DNA from: Blastococcus sp. CT_GayMR16
GTDB taxonomy: Bacteria > Actinomycetota > Actinomycetes > Mycobacteriales > Geodermatophilaceae
Reading direction: 5' to 3'
DNA length: 43,441 bases
Assembly (NCBI RefSeq): GCF_004570875.1
Contig: NZ_SPQK01000027.1
Coordinates: 1-43,441 of the forward strand
Positions within the stretch are counted from its first letter, which is position 1. The number at the start of each line of letters is the position of its first letter. Shown piece after piece: positions 1 to 6,688 of this stretch. A program made the translations under genes and the position numbers. A model generated the notes under the pieces. It was not told the origin of the DNA. It saw nothing but the letters and a program-made list of their open reading frames with translations, and did no database searches.

Positions 1-1
1 G

Positions 2-637
2 GTCGCGCAGCCAGTCGAGCACGGTCGCCGCGTCGATACGGTCAGCGTGCGCGACCCCGGCGTCACCACCGCCGGGGACGCCATCGTCGGCGGGCTGAAC
101 GCCACCGACGAGGGCCGGCCGCGCGCGCTGGCGGCGGCCGATGCGATCCGGCGGGTCAGCCCGCTGACCGATCTGCGCCCGCAGTCGGAGGAGACCGCCG
201 ATCTCGTCGTCCTGGCCCGCCCGTGGGCCGCCTCGGACCCGCTGGCCGCCGCCGCCCACCGCGTGCACGTGCCGCACCTGGTGGCGACCGTCCGCGGCGA
301 GGTCGGCATCGTCGGGCCGCTGGTCGTGCCCGGTGTGACCAGCTGCCTGCGGTGCGCCGATCTGCACCGGCGCGACGCCGACCCGCGCTGGCCCCGCCTC
401 GCCGCGCAGCTCACGGCCACCGAACCGCCGCCCAGCGGCGCCACCGTCACCTGCCTGCTCACCGCCGCCACGGCGGCCCTCGAGGTGCTGGCCTACCTGG
501 ACGGCGCCGCGGCCCCGGCCGTGCTGGACGCGACCGTGGAACTTCGGCCACCGGACCTGCGACCGCGGCTCCGGAGGTGGCCGCCGCACCCCGCCTGCGG
601 CTGTGGTGCAGGGTGCGAGGAACACTCCGCTGGATGA
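2..637 (+). CDS. TOMM-type cyclodehydratase-like protein (5' end outside window)
   Basis: The frame is open to the window edge, so only the C-terminal ~211 residues are present; a GTG at 47 is probably internal because the family is usually well over 300 residues. The sequence resembles the ThiF/E1-like proteins annotated as bacteriocin (TOMM) cyclodehydratase domain proteins. It has a CLRC pair followed by ADLHRRDADPRWP, and a terminal Cys cluster (ACGCGAGC), together suggesting a structural zinc site. No E1 nucleotide-binding GxGGxG is visible in this part. No precursor peptide or YcaO partner is seen, so this is probably the orphan version often found beside ABC1 kinases in actinobacteria. 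Substrate unknown. The family call is fairly firm; function is inference. Confidence 0.7.
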   Translation, partial: VAQPVEHGRRVDTVSVRDPGVTTAGDAIVGGLNATDEGRPRALAAADAIRRVSPLTDLRPQSEETADLVVLARPWAASDPLAAAAHRVHVPHLVATVRGEVGIVGPLVVPGVTSCLRCADLHRRDADPRWPRLAAQLTATEPPPSGATVTCLLTAATAALEVLAYLDGAAAPAVLDATVELRPPDLRPRLRRWPPHPACGCGAGCEEHSAG

Positions 638-785
638 AATCAGCCCGTCGCGCCGGGCCCGGAGCACCGTCTCCGGGCGCAACCGCCTCCCGACAGGGAA
701 CAATGGGCGGCTGACCGAGCTCACCAGCTCACCCGAGACGACACGGCAACGCCCTTCCGGGCGCGGGGGCCGGCGAGGAGGACGC

Positions 786-2108
786 GTGAGTGACGACGGA
801 CCGGCGATGCCGCGAGGCTCGGTCTCCCGGACCGCACGCCTGGCATCGCTCCCCCTGGGGGCGGCCGGCCGTGCCACGCTCGGGCTGGGCAAGCGGCTCT
901 CCGGCCGGGACGCGGACGCCGTCACCGCCGAGCTCCAGCAGCGGACGGCGGAGCAGCTGTTCGCTGTCCTCGGGCAGCTCAAGGGCGGAGCGATGAAGCT
1001 CGGCCAGACACTGTCGGTCTTCGAGGCCGCGGTGCCCGACGAGGTCGCCGCCCCCTACCGCGAGGCCCTGGTGAAGCTCCAGGAGGAGGCGCCGCCGATG
1101 CCGGTGCGCACCGTGCACGCGGTGCTCGCCCAGCAGCTCGGTGGCACCTGGCGGCAGCGGTTCGCCGACTTCGACGACGCACCGGCGGCTGCGGCGAGCA
1201 TCGGTCAGGTCCACCGCGCCACGTGGCGGGACGGCCGCGACGTCGCCGTCAAGATCCAGTACCCGGGCGCCGGGACGGCACTGATGGCCGATCTCAACCA
1301 GCTCGCCCGGTTCGCGCGACTCTTCTCCGCCCTCTTCCCCGGCATGGACGTCAAGCCGCTGATCGCCGAGCTCAAGGCCCGGGTGGTCGAGGAGCTGGAC
1401 TACGGGCTGGAGGCCGACGCGCAGCGGGCGTTCGCCGCCGCCTACGCCGGGGACGAGCAGATCATCGTCCCGAGGGTGGTCGCCAGCGCGCCCAAGGTGA
1501 TCGTCTCCGAGTGGCTCGAGGGCACCCCCCTGTCGCGGATCATCGCCGACGGCACCCAGGAGCAGCGGGACCACGCCGGGCACCTGCTGGCGGTGCTGCA
1601 CTTCTCCGGCCCGCAGCGTGCCGGCCTGCTGCACGCCGACCCGCACCCGGGCAACTTCCGCCTGCTGGACGACGGCCGGCTCGGCGTCATCGACTTCGGG
1701 GCGACCGCGCGGCTGCCCGACGGGCATCCCGAGCCGATCGGCCGGCTGTTGCGCTGGGCGCTGGCCGGGAAGGCCGACGAGGTGCTCACCGACCTGCGCA
1801 CCGAGGGGTTCGTGCGGCCGAACATGGAGGTCGACGCGCAGGGCGTGCTCGACTACCTGCGGCCGCTGCTGGAGCCGCTCGAGGGAGACCACTTCCACTT
1901 CACCCGCGCGTGGATGCAGGAGCAGGCGGCACGGATCGCCGACCCGCGGACCGAGATCAGCAAGCTCGGCCGCCAACTGAACCTCCCGCCGGCCTACCTG
2001 CTGATCCACCGGGTGACGATCGGCTCGATCGGGGTCCTCTGCCAGCTCGGCGCGGCCGGCAACTTCCGCAGCGTCCTCGAGGAATGGCTCCCCGGCTTCG
2101 TGGAGTGA
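786..2108 (+). CDS. ABC1/UbiB (AarF) family atypical kinase
   Basis: 440 residues from a GTG start chosen because GAGGAGG lies just upstream and an earlier ATG at 603 would run back into the preceding gene. ABC1 hallmarks are in order: KLGQ (71-74, the KxGQ motif), an alanine-rich AAAAS (134-138) in place of a Gly-rich loop, VAVK (Lys ~156), HADPHPGNF (283-291) as the catalytic-loop equivalent and DFG (303). The family is atypical kinases/ATPases that act on lipid or quinone metabolism; the actinobacterial substrate is not established. It lies in the same position as the ABC1 kinase next to whiB7/uvrD2 in mycobacteria. It is followed by a repeat element and a strong convergent terminator. Confidence 0.92.
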   Translation: MSDDGPAMPRGSVSRTARLASLPLGAAGRATLGLGKRLSGRDADAVTAELQQRTAEQLFAVLGQLKGGAMKLGQTLSVFEAAVPDEVAAPYREALVKLQEEAPPMPVRTVHAVLAQQLGGTWRQRFADFDDAPAAAASIGQVHRATWRDGRDVAVKIQYPGAGTALMADLNQLARFARLFSALFPGMDVKPLIAELKARVVEELDYGLEADAQRAFAAAYAGDEQIIVPRVVASAPKVIVSEWLEGTPLSRIIADGTQEQRDHAGHLLAVLHFSGPQRAGLLHADPHPGNFRLLDDGRLGVIDFGATARLPDGHPEPIGRLLRWALAGKADEVLTDLRTEGFVRPNMEVDAQGVLDYLRPLLEPLEGDHFHFTRAWMQEQAARIADPRTEISKLGRQLNLPPAYLLIHRVTIGSIGVLCQLGAAGNFRSVLEEWLPGFVE

Positions 2109-2118
2109 GCGATGACAT

Positions 2119-2159
2119 TGCGGTCCTCCGGACCGCACCGCGGCCAGGAGCCGTCCCCA
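2119..2159 (+). repeat. Post-stop repeat element, copy 1
   Basis: Starting 10 bases after the ABC1 kinase stop is the perfect hairpin TGCGGTCCTCCGGACCGCA (2119-2137), followed at once by the core CCGCGGCCAGGAGCCGTCCC (2138-2157). The same hairpin-plus-core arrangement follows the stop codons at 11305, 27751 and 30945 (minus strand), always with the hairpin nearest the stop. The 19-base hairpin recurs, inverted, at 2239-2257, directly after the stop of the facing 54-residue ORF, without the core. See findings for the family. Confidence 0.8.
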
Positions 2160-2185
2160 CTCAGGGCGACACCCCCCACCAGTCA

Positions 2186-2231
2186 CGAGGCCGGTTCCGA
2201 ACGCTCCCGGTGAGCGTCGGAACCGGCCTCG
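2186..2231. terminator. Bidirectional terminator-like hairpin between convergent genes
   Basis: A long inverted repeat: arms 2186-2206 and 2212-2231 pair over ~20 bp with one unpaired base (arm begins CGAGGCCGGTTCCG). It sits between the ABC1 kinase and the facing minus-strand 54-residue ORF and is itself flanked by the two inverted copies of the 19-base hairpin. There is no U tract, which is common for high-GC actinobacterial terminators. Confidence 0.75.
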
Positions 2232-2238
2232 CAGGCAG

Positions 2239-2257
2239 TGCGGTCCGGAGGACCGCA
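2239..2257 (-). repeat. Post-stop hairpin without core (half copy)
   Basis: TGCGGTCCGGAGGACCGCA is the exact reverse complement of 2119-2137. It begins 3 bases past the TAG stop of the minus-strand small ORF (stop 2261-2263), so each of the two convergent genes carries the same hairpin after its stop. Confidence 0.75.
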
Positions 2258-2260
2258 GTT

Positions 2261-2425
2261 CTAATAGACGGCGGCGCTGGCGCGCGCCGCACGGCGGACG
2301 GCGCGCTCGGCGCGCCGGGCCGCACGGCGGGCCACGTAGAGCCGGCGGGCGCGCGAGGCAGCCTCGGCGTGAGCCTGGTCCTCGTGCATCCGGCTCTGGG
2401 CCAGATCGTGTTCGATCAGGTACAT
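2261..2425 (-). CDS. Small hypothetical basic protein (54 aa) downstream of whiB7
   Basis: 54 residues from ATG at 2425, with an AGAAGGA ribosome site just upstream. The first half is acidic/polar (MYLIEHDLAQSRMHEDQ); the second half is a run of Arg and Ala (RRAARRAERAVRRAARAS), predicted helical and strongly basic. No Cys, no membrane segment, no recognised family. It follows whiB7 on the same strand after a 74-base gap holding a hairpin, so it may be co-transcribed. The good ribosome site and post-stop hairpin support a real gene; the function is unknown. RNA or DNA binding is only a guess from charge. Confidence 0.6.
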   Translation of the reverse strand: MYLIEHDLAQSRMHEDQAHAEAASRARRLYVARRAARRAERAVRRAARASAAVY

Positions 2426-2453
2426 GGCGGTTCCTTCTGGATGAGTACTCGAT

Positions 2454-2473
2454 CCCCCGCTGCTGAGCGGGGG
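2454..2473 (-). terminator. Hairpin between whiB7 and the 54-residue ORF
   Basis: Reads CCCCCGCTCAGCAGCGGGGG on the minus strand: an 8-bp perfect stem with a CAGC loop, 27 bases after the whiB7 stop. With no U tract it could be a partial terminator or an mRNA 3'-end stabiliser. Confidence 0.6.
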
Positions 2474-2499
2474 CATGGCGATGGTGTTGCGGTCGGGGC

Positions 2500-2844
2500 T
2501 CACGCGGCGGCCACCTTGCGGGGACGTCCCCGCGGCCGCTTGCGGGCGATCACCGAGCCGCGCTCGAAGATCTCGCCGCCCCAGACACCCCAGGGCTCTG
2601 CCCTGTCGAGGGCGCCCGCGAGGCAGGCGTCCCGGACCGGGCAGTCGGCGCAGAAGCTCTTGGCGAGCTCGAGCTGTGCCGGCGTCTCGGCGAACCACAG
2701 GTCCGGGTCCTCGACCCGGCACGGCAGTGGGCGCCGTACCGGGGCCGGGGCCGCCGGGGTGTGGGGTCGCCTCGGTGGGAATCCCCCGGTCCAGGGGAGC
2801 CCGGGTCGGCGGTGGGACGACGGTCGATCGATCGTCTGCTGCAC
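2500..2844 (-). CDS. whiB7: WhiB7-type transcriptional regulator
   Basis: 114 residues from GTG at 2844, six bases after AGGAGGAG. It has the four WhiB iron-sulfur cysteines (LPC, then FCADCPVRDAC), the GVWGGE turn, and a C-terminal RGRPRK AT-hook that marks the WhiB7 subfamily. WhiB7 binds the primary sigma factor and AT-rich DNA just upstream of -35 elements, and activates intrinsic antibiotic-resistance genes after ribosome stress. The ~500-base leader with an upstream ORF and terminator, and the AT-rich box at the promoter (see separate entries), match the autoregulated, attenuated whiB7/wblC genes of mycobacteria and streptomycetes. The neighbouring uvrD2 and ABC1 kinase are the conserved partners. 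Confidence 0.95.
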   Translation of the reverse strand: MQQTIDRPSSHRRPGLPWTGGFPPRRPHTPAAPAPVRRPLPCRVEDPDLWFAETPAQLELAKSFCADCPVRDACLAGALDRAEPWGVWGGEIFERGSVIARKRPRGRPRKVAAA

Positions 2845-2920
2845 TGCCGCTCCTCCTTGTTCCTCGTCTGCGACGGCCGGCGGAGTCCCGCCGACCGGTG
2901 GTCGGTGCCGGGTGTCGCGG

Positions 2921-2965
2921 ACAAAGAGAAAGGCCGCGGATCCCGGGGTTCGGGTTCCGCGGCCT
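2921..2965 (-). terminator. whiB7 leader attenuator (intrinsic terminator)
   Basis: On the minus strand AGGCCGCGGA (2965-2956) pairs with TCCGCGGCCT (2940-2931), with inner CCC/GGG pairing, followed by TTCTCTTTGT. It starts 21 bases after the stop codon of the leader ORF and ends 77 bases before whiB7. A clear U-rich tract is rare in this window, which supports a true attenuator. A CCTCG near the end of the leader ORF could pair with CGAGG at the foot of this stem and act as antiterminator; that pairing is inference. Confidence 0.85.
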
Positions 2966-2985
2966 CGTGGAGGACCGGTCGAGCG

Positions 2986-3264
2986 TTAGCTCGTCGGTCT
3001 CCTCGAGGAACAGATCCCGAGGGTGGTGCCGATGGAGTTGTGAGCGACGGTCTGCGTCTGGATCGGGCCGGTCGCCTGGAAGGCGGGGCGCAGCCGGACA
3101 GCGGCGCCGCCTGCGGGCACACCGGTCCCCAGGACCGGAGCGACACGCGGCGCAGGGCTGACGGCGATGCCGGTGCGGGCGTCGTAGCCCATGCAGCGGC
3201 GCACGTCGGAGCTGCCCGGGCCGAAGAGATCGGCGGGGGCCTTCGTCCACGTCGTGGTGATCAT
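2986..3264 (-). CDS. whiB7 leader ORF (upstream ORF, 92 aa)
   Basis: 92 residues (begins MITTTWTKAPADLFG, ends GICSSRRPTS) starting at ATG 3264 behind the strong ribosome site GGAGAGGAGGGGG, ~70 bases after the predicted transcription start. It ends 21 bases before the attenuator stem. No domain is recognised. Position matches the upstream ORF of the whiB7/wblC leaders, where ribosome stalling prevents terminator formation; that mechanism is known from relatives, not shown here. It is longer than the short upstream ORFs I recall from mycobacteria. It might also be a functional small protein. Confidence 0.7.
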   Translation of the reverse strand: MITTTWTKAPADLFGPGSSDVRRCMGYDARTGIAVSPAPRVAPVLGTGVPAGGAAVRLRPAFQATGPIQTQTVAHNSIGTTLGICSSRRPTS

Positions 3265-3340
3265 CAGGTGCCCCCTCCTCTCCGGACTCGTTCCCGGCCA
3301 GGGCGGCCGGGATCGCGGGGTGCAGTTCGTGTGTGCAGGG

Positions 3341-3379
3341 ACATTAAGACCGCAGCCGTTGCGGGGTCAATCGAATTAA
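3341..3379 (-). promoter_or_regulatory. whiB7 promoter with WhiB7 AT-rich box
   Basis: Minus strand: TTAATT (3379-3374), 3 bp, -35 TTGACC (3370-3365), 18 bp, -10 TAATGT (3346-3341). WhiB7 is known to act at an AT-rich element about 3 bp upstream of the -35, exactly this geometry, so autoactivation is likely. The AATTAA stands out in DNA this GC-rich. Transcription should start near 3334, giving a ~490-base leader. Confidence 0.8.
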
Positions 3380-3442
3380 CGAGAACATCCTCCGGACGTG
3401 TCCTGATCGGTGCCGGAACCCGCCCGCCGTGCCGTTCGGGAG

Positions 3443-5461
3443 TCAGCCGCTGACGGTCGCGAGCACGTCCTCGCCGTAGAGATCGAGCTTGCGCGCCCCG
3501 ATCCCCGGCAGGGACGACAGCTCCATCAGGTTCGCCGGTCGGGTCTCCGCGATCGCCTGCAGGGTGGCGTCGGTGAACACCACGTACGCGGGGACGGACG
3601 CCGACTGCGCCGCCTGACTGCGCCACGCCCGCAGCCGCTCGAAGAGCTCGCCGGCGGCGCCTTCGAGGACGACCTTCTGCTTCTTCCCCGGACGGCGGGG
3701 GCCCGGCGCGTTCGGCGACGACTCCGGGGCGATGCCGGTCAGGAACCGGCTCCGCGGCCGGGCCCTCTTGGCCCCCGGGTTGCGCGCCAGCGACCACGAC
3801 AGCGTCAGCACCTCGCGCGCGCGGGTCACGGCGACGTAGAGCAGCCGCCGCTCCTCCTCGACCGCCTCCGGCCGTGCCAGCGACTGGGCGATCGGGACGA
3901 CGCCGTCGACCAGGCCCACCACGAAGACGGCGTCCCATTCCAGGCCCTTGGCGGCATGCATGGACGCGAGGGTGACGCCCTGCACGGTCGGTGCGTGCTG
4001 GGCGTTCGCGCGCTCGGCCAGATGTCCGACGAAGCCCGCGAGGTCGAGCGTCGGGGTCTCGGCGACCAGGTCGACAGCCAGGTCCACGAGGGCGGACAGG
4101 GACTGCCACCGGTCGCGCGCCGCCCCGCCGGCCGGCGGACGGTGCTCCGCCCAGCCGGTCGAGGCCAGGACGTCGCGGACCGTCGGCACAAGGGCTCCGG
4201 GGTCGCTGCCCCCCGCCGCCGCACCGCGCAGCAGCAGCACTGCTTCACGGACCTCGGGCCGCTCGAAGAACCGCTCGCCGCCCTTGAGCACGTACGGCAC
4301 GCCGACGTCGGTCAGGGCCGCCTCGTAGACCTCGGACTGGGCGTTGATGCGGAACAGCACCGCGATCTCCGCCGCCGGGGTGCCGGAGTCGATCAGCGAC
4401 TTGCACCGGGCCGCGACGGCCGCCGCCTCGGTGGGCTCGTCCGGGTACTCCGCGAAGGTCGGCTCCGGCCCGTCGGGACGCTGGCCGAGCAGGCGCAGCC
4501 CGGGCAGGCCCTTGCGCCGGGTCGCCTGGCCGATCAACCGGTTCGCCAGCGCGACGACCTGCGGCGTCGACCGGTAGTCGCGCTCCAGCTTGACCACTGC
4601 GGCGTCGGCATAGCGGTCGGCGAAGCCGAGCAGGTAGTCGGGATCGGCCCCGGTGAAGGAGTAGATCGTCTGGTTGGGGTCGCCGACGACGCAGATCTCG
4701 GCCCGCCCCCCGAGCCAGGCGTCGAGCAACCGCTGCTGGAGCGGGTTGACGTCCTGGTACTCGTCGACGACGAAGTGCCGGTACTGGCCACGCACCTCGC
4801 GTGCGACGGCGGGGTGCTCCTCCAGCGCGTAGGCGGTGACCAGCAGCAGGTCCTCGAAGTCGAGTGCGCCGTCCCGCTGCTTCGCGGACTCGTAGCTGGC
4901 GTACACGGCGGCGACCGCGGCCGCCTCGAACGGCGGCTCCCGGCCCGCGGCCTTCGCGCGGGCCGGGTAGTCCTCCGGAGTGGCCAGCGTCGTCTTCGCC
5001 CATTCGATCTCGCTCGCCAGGTCACGCAGGCTTGCCCGGTCGGTGGACAGGCGGGAGCGCGAGGCCGCCGTCGCCACCAGCCGCAGCTTGTTCTCGACGA
5101 GCGACGGCATCGGACCACCGAGCACGCGGGGGGCGAAGTAGCGCAGCTGGCGCATCGCCGCCGCGTGGAAGGTGCGCGCCTGCACCCCGCCGACGTCGAG
5201 GGCGGCCAACCGGCCACGCAGCTCCCCCGCTGCGCGGGCGGTGAACGTCACCGCCAGCACCTGCTCCGGCACGTAGACGCCGGTGTGCACGCCGTAGGCG
5301 ATGCGGTGGGTGATCGTGCGGGTCTTGCCCGTCCCGGCGCCGGCGAGGATGCAGACGGGGCCGGACACGGCCTGCGCCGCGGTCCGCTGTTCCTCGTCGA
5401 GGGCGGCGAGCACGGTCTCCGCACGGGACATGGTTCCGGTCTGCGCACCGATCAACGACAT
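3443..5461 (-). CDS. uvrD2: UvrD2-like superfamily 1 DNA helicase with HRDC domain
   Basis: 672 residues from ATG 5461, which follows GGGAGGGAGCC; the 22 codons upstream are Arg-rich and have no ribosome site. Walker A GAGTGKT is at 41-47, DEYQD at 233-237, QTIYSFTGADP and later the superfamily 1 motifs SMHAAKGLEWD and YVAVTRAR. The last ~75 residues form an HRDC domain (PAYVVFTDATLQAIAETRP). UvrD2 is a 3'-5' helicase/translocase, essential in M. tuberculosis. Between helicase and HRDC, mycobacterial UvrD2 has a tetracysteine module; here that linker (PESSPNAPGPRRPGKKQK) contains no cysteine. It is divergent from mrx1 and next to whiB7, as in other actinobacteria. Confidence 0.93.
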   Translation of the reverse strand: MSLIGAQTGTMSRAETVLAALDEEQRTAAQAVSGPVCILAGAGTGKTRTITHRIAYGVHTGVYVPEQVLAVTFTARAAGELRGRLAALDVGGVQARTFHAAAMRQLRYFAPRVLGGPMPSLVENKLRLVATAASRSRLSTDRASLRDLASEIEWAKTTLATPEDYPARAKAAGREPPFEAAAVAAVYASYESAKQRDGALDFEDLLLVTAYALEEHPAVAREVRGQYRHFVVDEYQDVNPLQQRLLDAWLGGRAEICVVGDPNQTIYSFTGADPDYLLGFADRYADAAVVKLERDYRSTPQVVALANRLIGQATRRKGLPGLRLLGQRPDGPEPTFAEYPDEPTEAAAVAARCKSLIDSGTPAAEIAVLFRINAQSEVYEAALTDVGVPYVLKGGERFFERPEVREAVLLLRGAAAGGSDPGALVPTVRDVLASTGWAEHRPPAGGAARDRWQSLSALVDLAVDLVAETPTLDLAGFVGHLAERANAQHAPTVQGVTLASMHAAKGLEWDAVFVVGLVDGVVPIAQSLARPEAVEEERRLLYVAVTRAREVLTLSWSLARNPGAKRARPRSRFLTGIAPESSPNAPGPRRPGKKQKVVLEGAAGELFERLRAWRSQAAQSASVPAYVVFTDATLQAIAETRPANLMELSSLPGIGARKLDLYGEDVLATVSG

Positions 5462-5552
5462 CGCCGGCTCCCTCCCTTGGTCCGCGCGGGGGCCGGCGCT
5501 GCGTCCGCGGCGTGCCCGTCGCCCCATCCTCTCAGCAGTTACGGACGATCCG

Positions 5553-5579
5553 GGGAAGCATCCCCAGGATGCCCGCGTT
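5553..5579 (+). promoter_or_regulatory. SigR/SigH-type promoter of mycoredoxin gene
   Basis: GGGAAG (5553-5558), 18 bp, GTT (5577-5579). Disulfide-stress ECF sigma factors of the SigR/SigH group recognise GGGAAT/C-N18-GTT; only the sixth base differs. The site lies 70 bases before the mrx1 start, and mycoredoxin is a known member of these regulons. The boxes also form the ends of a dyad (GGGGAA...TTCCCC). Confidence 0.6.
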
Positions 5580-5649
5580 CCCCTGTAGACCGCGGTTCCA
5601 CCCTCCCGGGGGTGGACCGTCCCGGCACGACCATGGAGGATCTCAACCG

Positions 5650-5916
5650 ATGACTGCGACTCCCGGCGCCCCCGTGACCATGTTCACCACCCAGTGGTGC
5701 GGCTATTGCGTGCGCCTGAAGAAGCTCATGCAGCGTGAGGGGATCGAGTTCGCCGAGGTCGACATCGAGAACGATCCCGCAGCTGCCGAGCTGGTCATGC
5801 AGGCCAACGGCGGCAACCGCACGGTCCCCACGCTGCTGTTCACCGACGGCACCGCCCTCACCAATCCGAGCATCGACCAGGTGAAGTCCCAGCTCGGTCA
5901 ACTCTCGGAGGCGTGA
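5650..5916 (+). CDS. mrx1: Mycoredoxin (mycothiol-dependent glutaredoxin-like)
   Basis: 88 residues from ATG 5650, with GGAGG 11 bases before it. The glutaredoxin fold signature is complete: MFTTQWCGYC with redox cysteines C17 and C20, VDIENDPAAA, cis-Pro in RTVPTLLFTDG, and a final helix. Mycoredoxin reduces mixed disulfides between proteins and mycothiol in the cytoplasm, so the organism should make mycothiol. Its position divergent from uvrD2 is as in M. tuberculosis (Rv3198A), and a SigR-like promoter precedes it. Confidence 0.95.
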   Translation: MTATPGAPVTMFTTQWCGYCVRLKKLMQREGIEFAEVDIENDPAAAELVMQANGGNRTVPTLLFTDGTALTNPSIDQVKSQLGQLSEA

Positions 5917-6037
5917 GAATCACGTGATCCCCGGTCCCCGGCCCTCGAAGGGGCATGATCGCCCCTCAGCGGGCCGCGACCGCGGCCATGAGACCGTCCG
6001 GCCCCTGCGGCCGGCTCTGCCACCGGAGGTCGCCGCC

Positions 6038-6688
6038 GTGACCTCGGACGTACCGCGCCCCGGACCCGCGGACGCCTTTCCCGCCCAGGGCATCCCGGTG
6101 TCGCTCACCCGCACGTCACGTGGCTGGTCGGTGCGCTCGCCCGCCGGCAGCGAGGACGCCGACGATCTGGTCGAGGGCCTCTCGCTGGCCGACCTGGTCG
6201 CCGAAGAGCTCGGCGCGCTGGCCGAGCCCGATCGCACCGCCCGCCGCTCGGCGCGGGGCCCCTCCGGCGCTCCCGAGGAGGCGGTCGACCCGGTGGACGC
6301 CCGCGTGGCCGCGCTGGAGCGCACCGTCGCCCAGCTCGAGCACGCCCTGGCCGCCCGCGTCTCCACCGAGCGCGCGATCGGGGTGCTGGCCGAGCGACAC
6401 GGGATCAGCGCCCGCGCCGCCTTCGAATCCCTGCGGGGTGATGCGCGGTCGCAGGGCCGCCCCGTTGCCGATCTCGCCCGGGAGGTCCTCGACGGCCTCG
6501 GCGGCGAGACGCAGGCCGCGCCCGAGGCCGACGTCCCGGCGCCCGCCGGTGGGCCCTCCGCCGATACCCGTTCGCTGCCTGCGCCCGGCCAGCGCCGGCC
6601 CGGCGCCATCGTCGCCCCGGTCGCGGCCCCGACCCCCCGCGCGCCCGCGGCGGCGCCGTCCGTCATCACGACGGACGGCCGGTCCTGA
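6038..6688 (+). CDS. ANTAR-domain protein
   Basis: 216 residues from GTG 6038, 8 bases after GGAGG. The N-terminal ~80 residues are of unrecognised type. The segment from RVAALERTVAQLEHALAAR through STERAIGVLAERHGISARAA to VADLAREVLDGL has the three-helix ANTAR pattern (RNA-binding antitermination domain). The last ~70 residues are Pro/Ala-rich and look disordered. There is no GAF, PAS or receiver domain, so how it would sense a signal is unclear. It overlaps the next gene's proposed start by 4 bases, suggesting translational coupling. The domain call rests on pattern only. Confidence 0.65.
   Translation: MTSDVPRPGPADAFPAQGIPVSLTRTSRGWSVRSPAGSEDADDLVEGLSLADLVAEELGALAEPDRTARRSARGPSGAPEEAVDPVDARVAALERTVAQLEHALAARVSTERAIGVLAERHGISARAAFESLRGDARSQGRPVADLAREVLDGLGGETQAAPEADVPAPAGGPSADTRSLPAPGQRRPGAIVAPVAAPTPRAPAAAPSVITTDGRS

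Noticed and set aside
1223-2989. Plus-strand open frame crossing the ABC1 kinase end, the terminator and whiB7
   Set aside because: It crosses a strong hairpin terminator and two repeats, and has no recognisable domain.
3410-5653. Plus-strand ~750-codon open frame opposite uvrD2
   Set aside because: Low-complexity composition, no ribosome site and no motifs; explained by GC bias on the antisense strand.
5924-6037. N-terminal extension of the ANTAR protein from GTG 5924
   Set aside because: The extra residues are basic low-complexity sequence and a good GGAGG site sits before GTG 6038.
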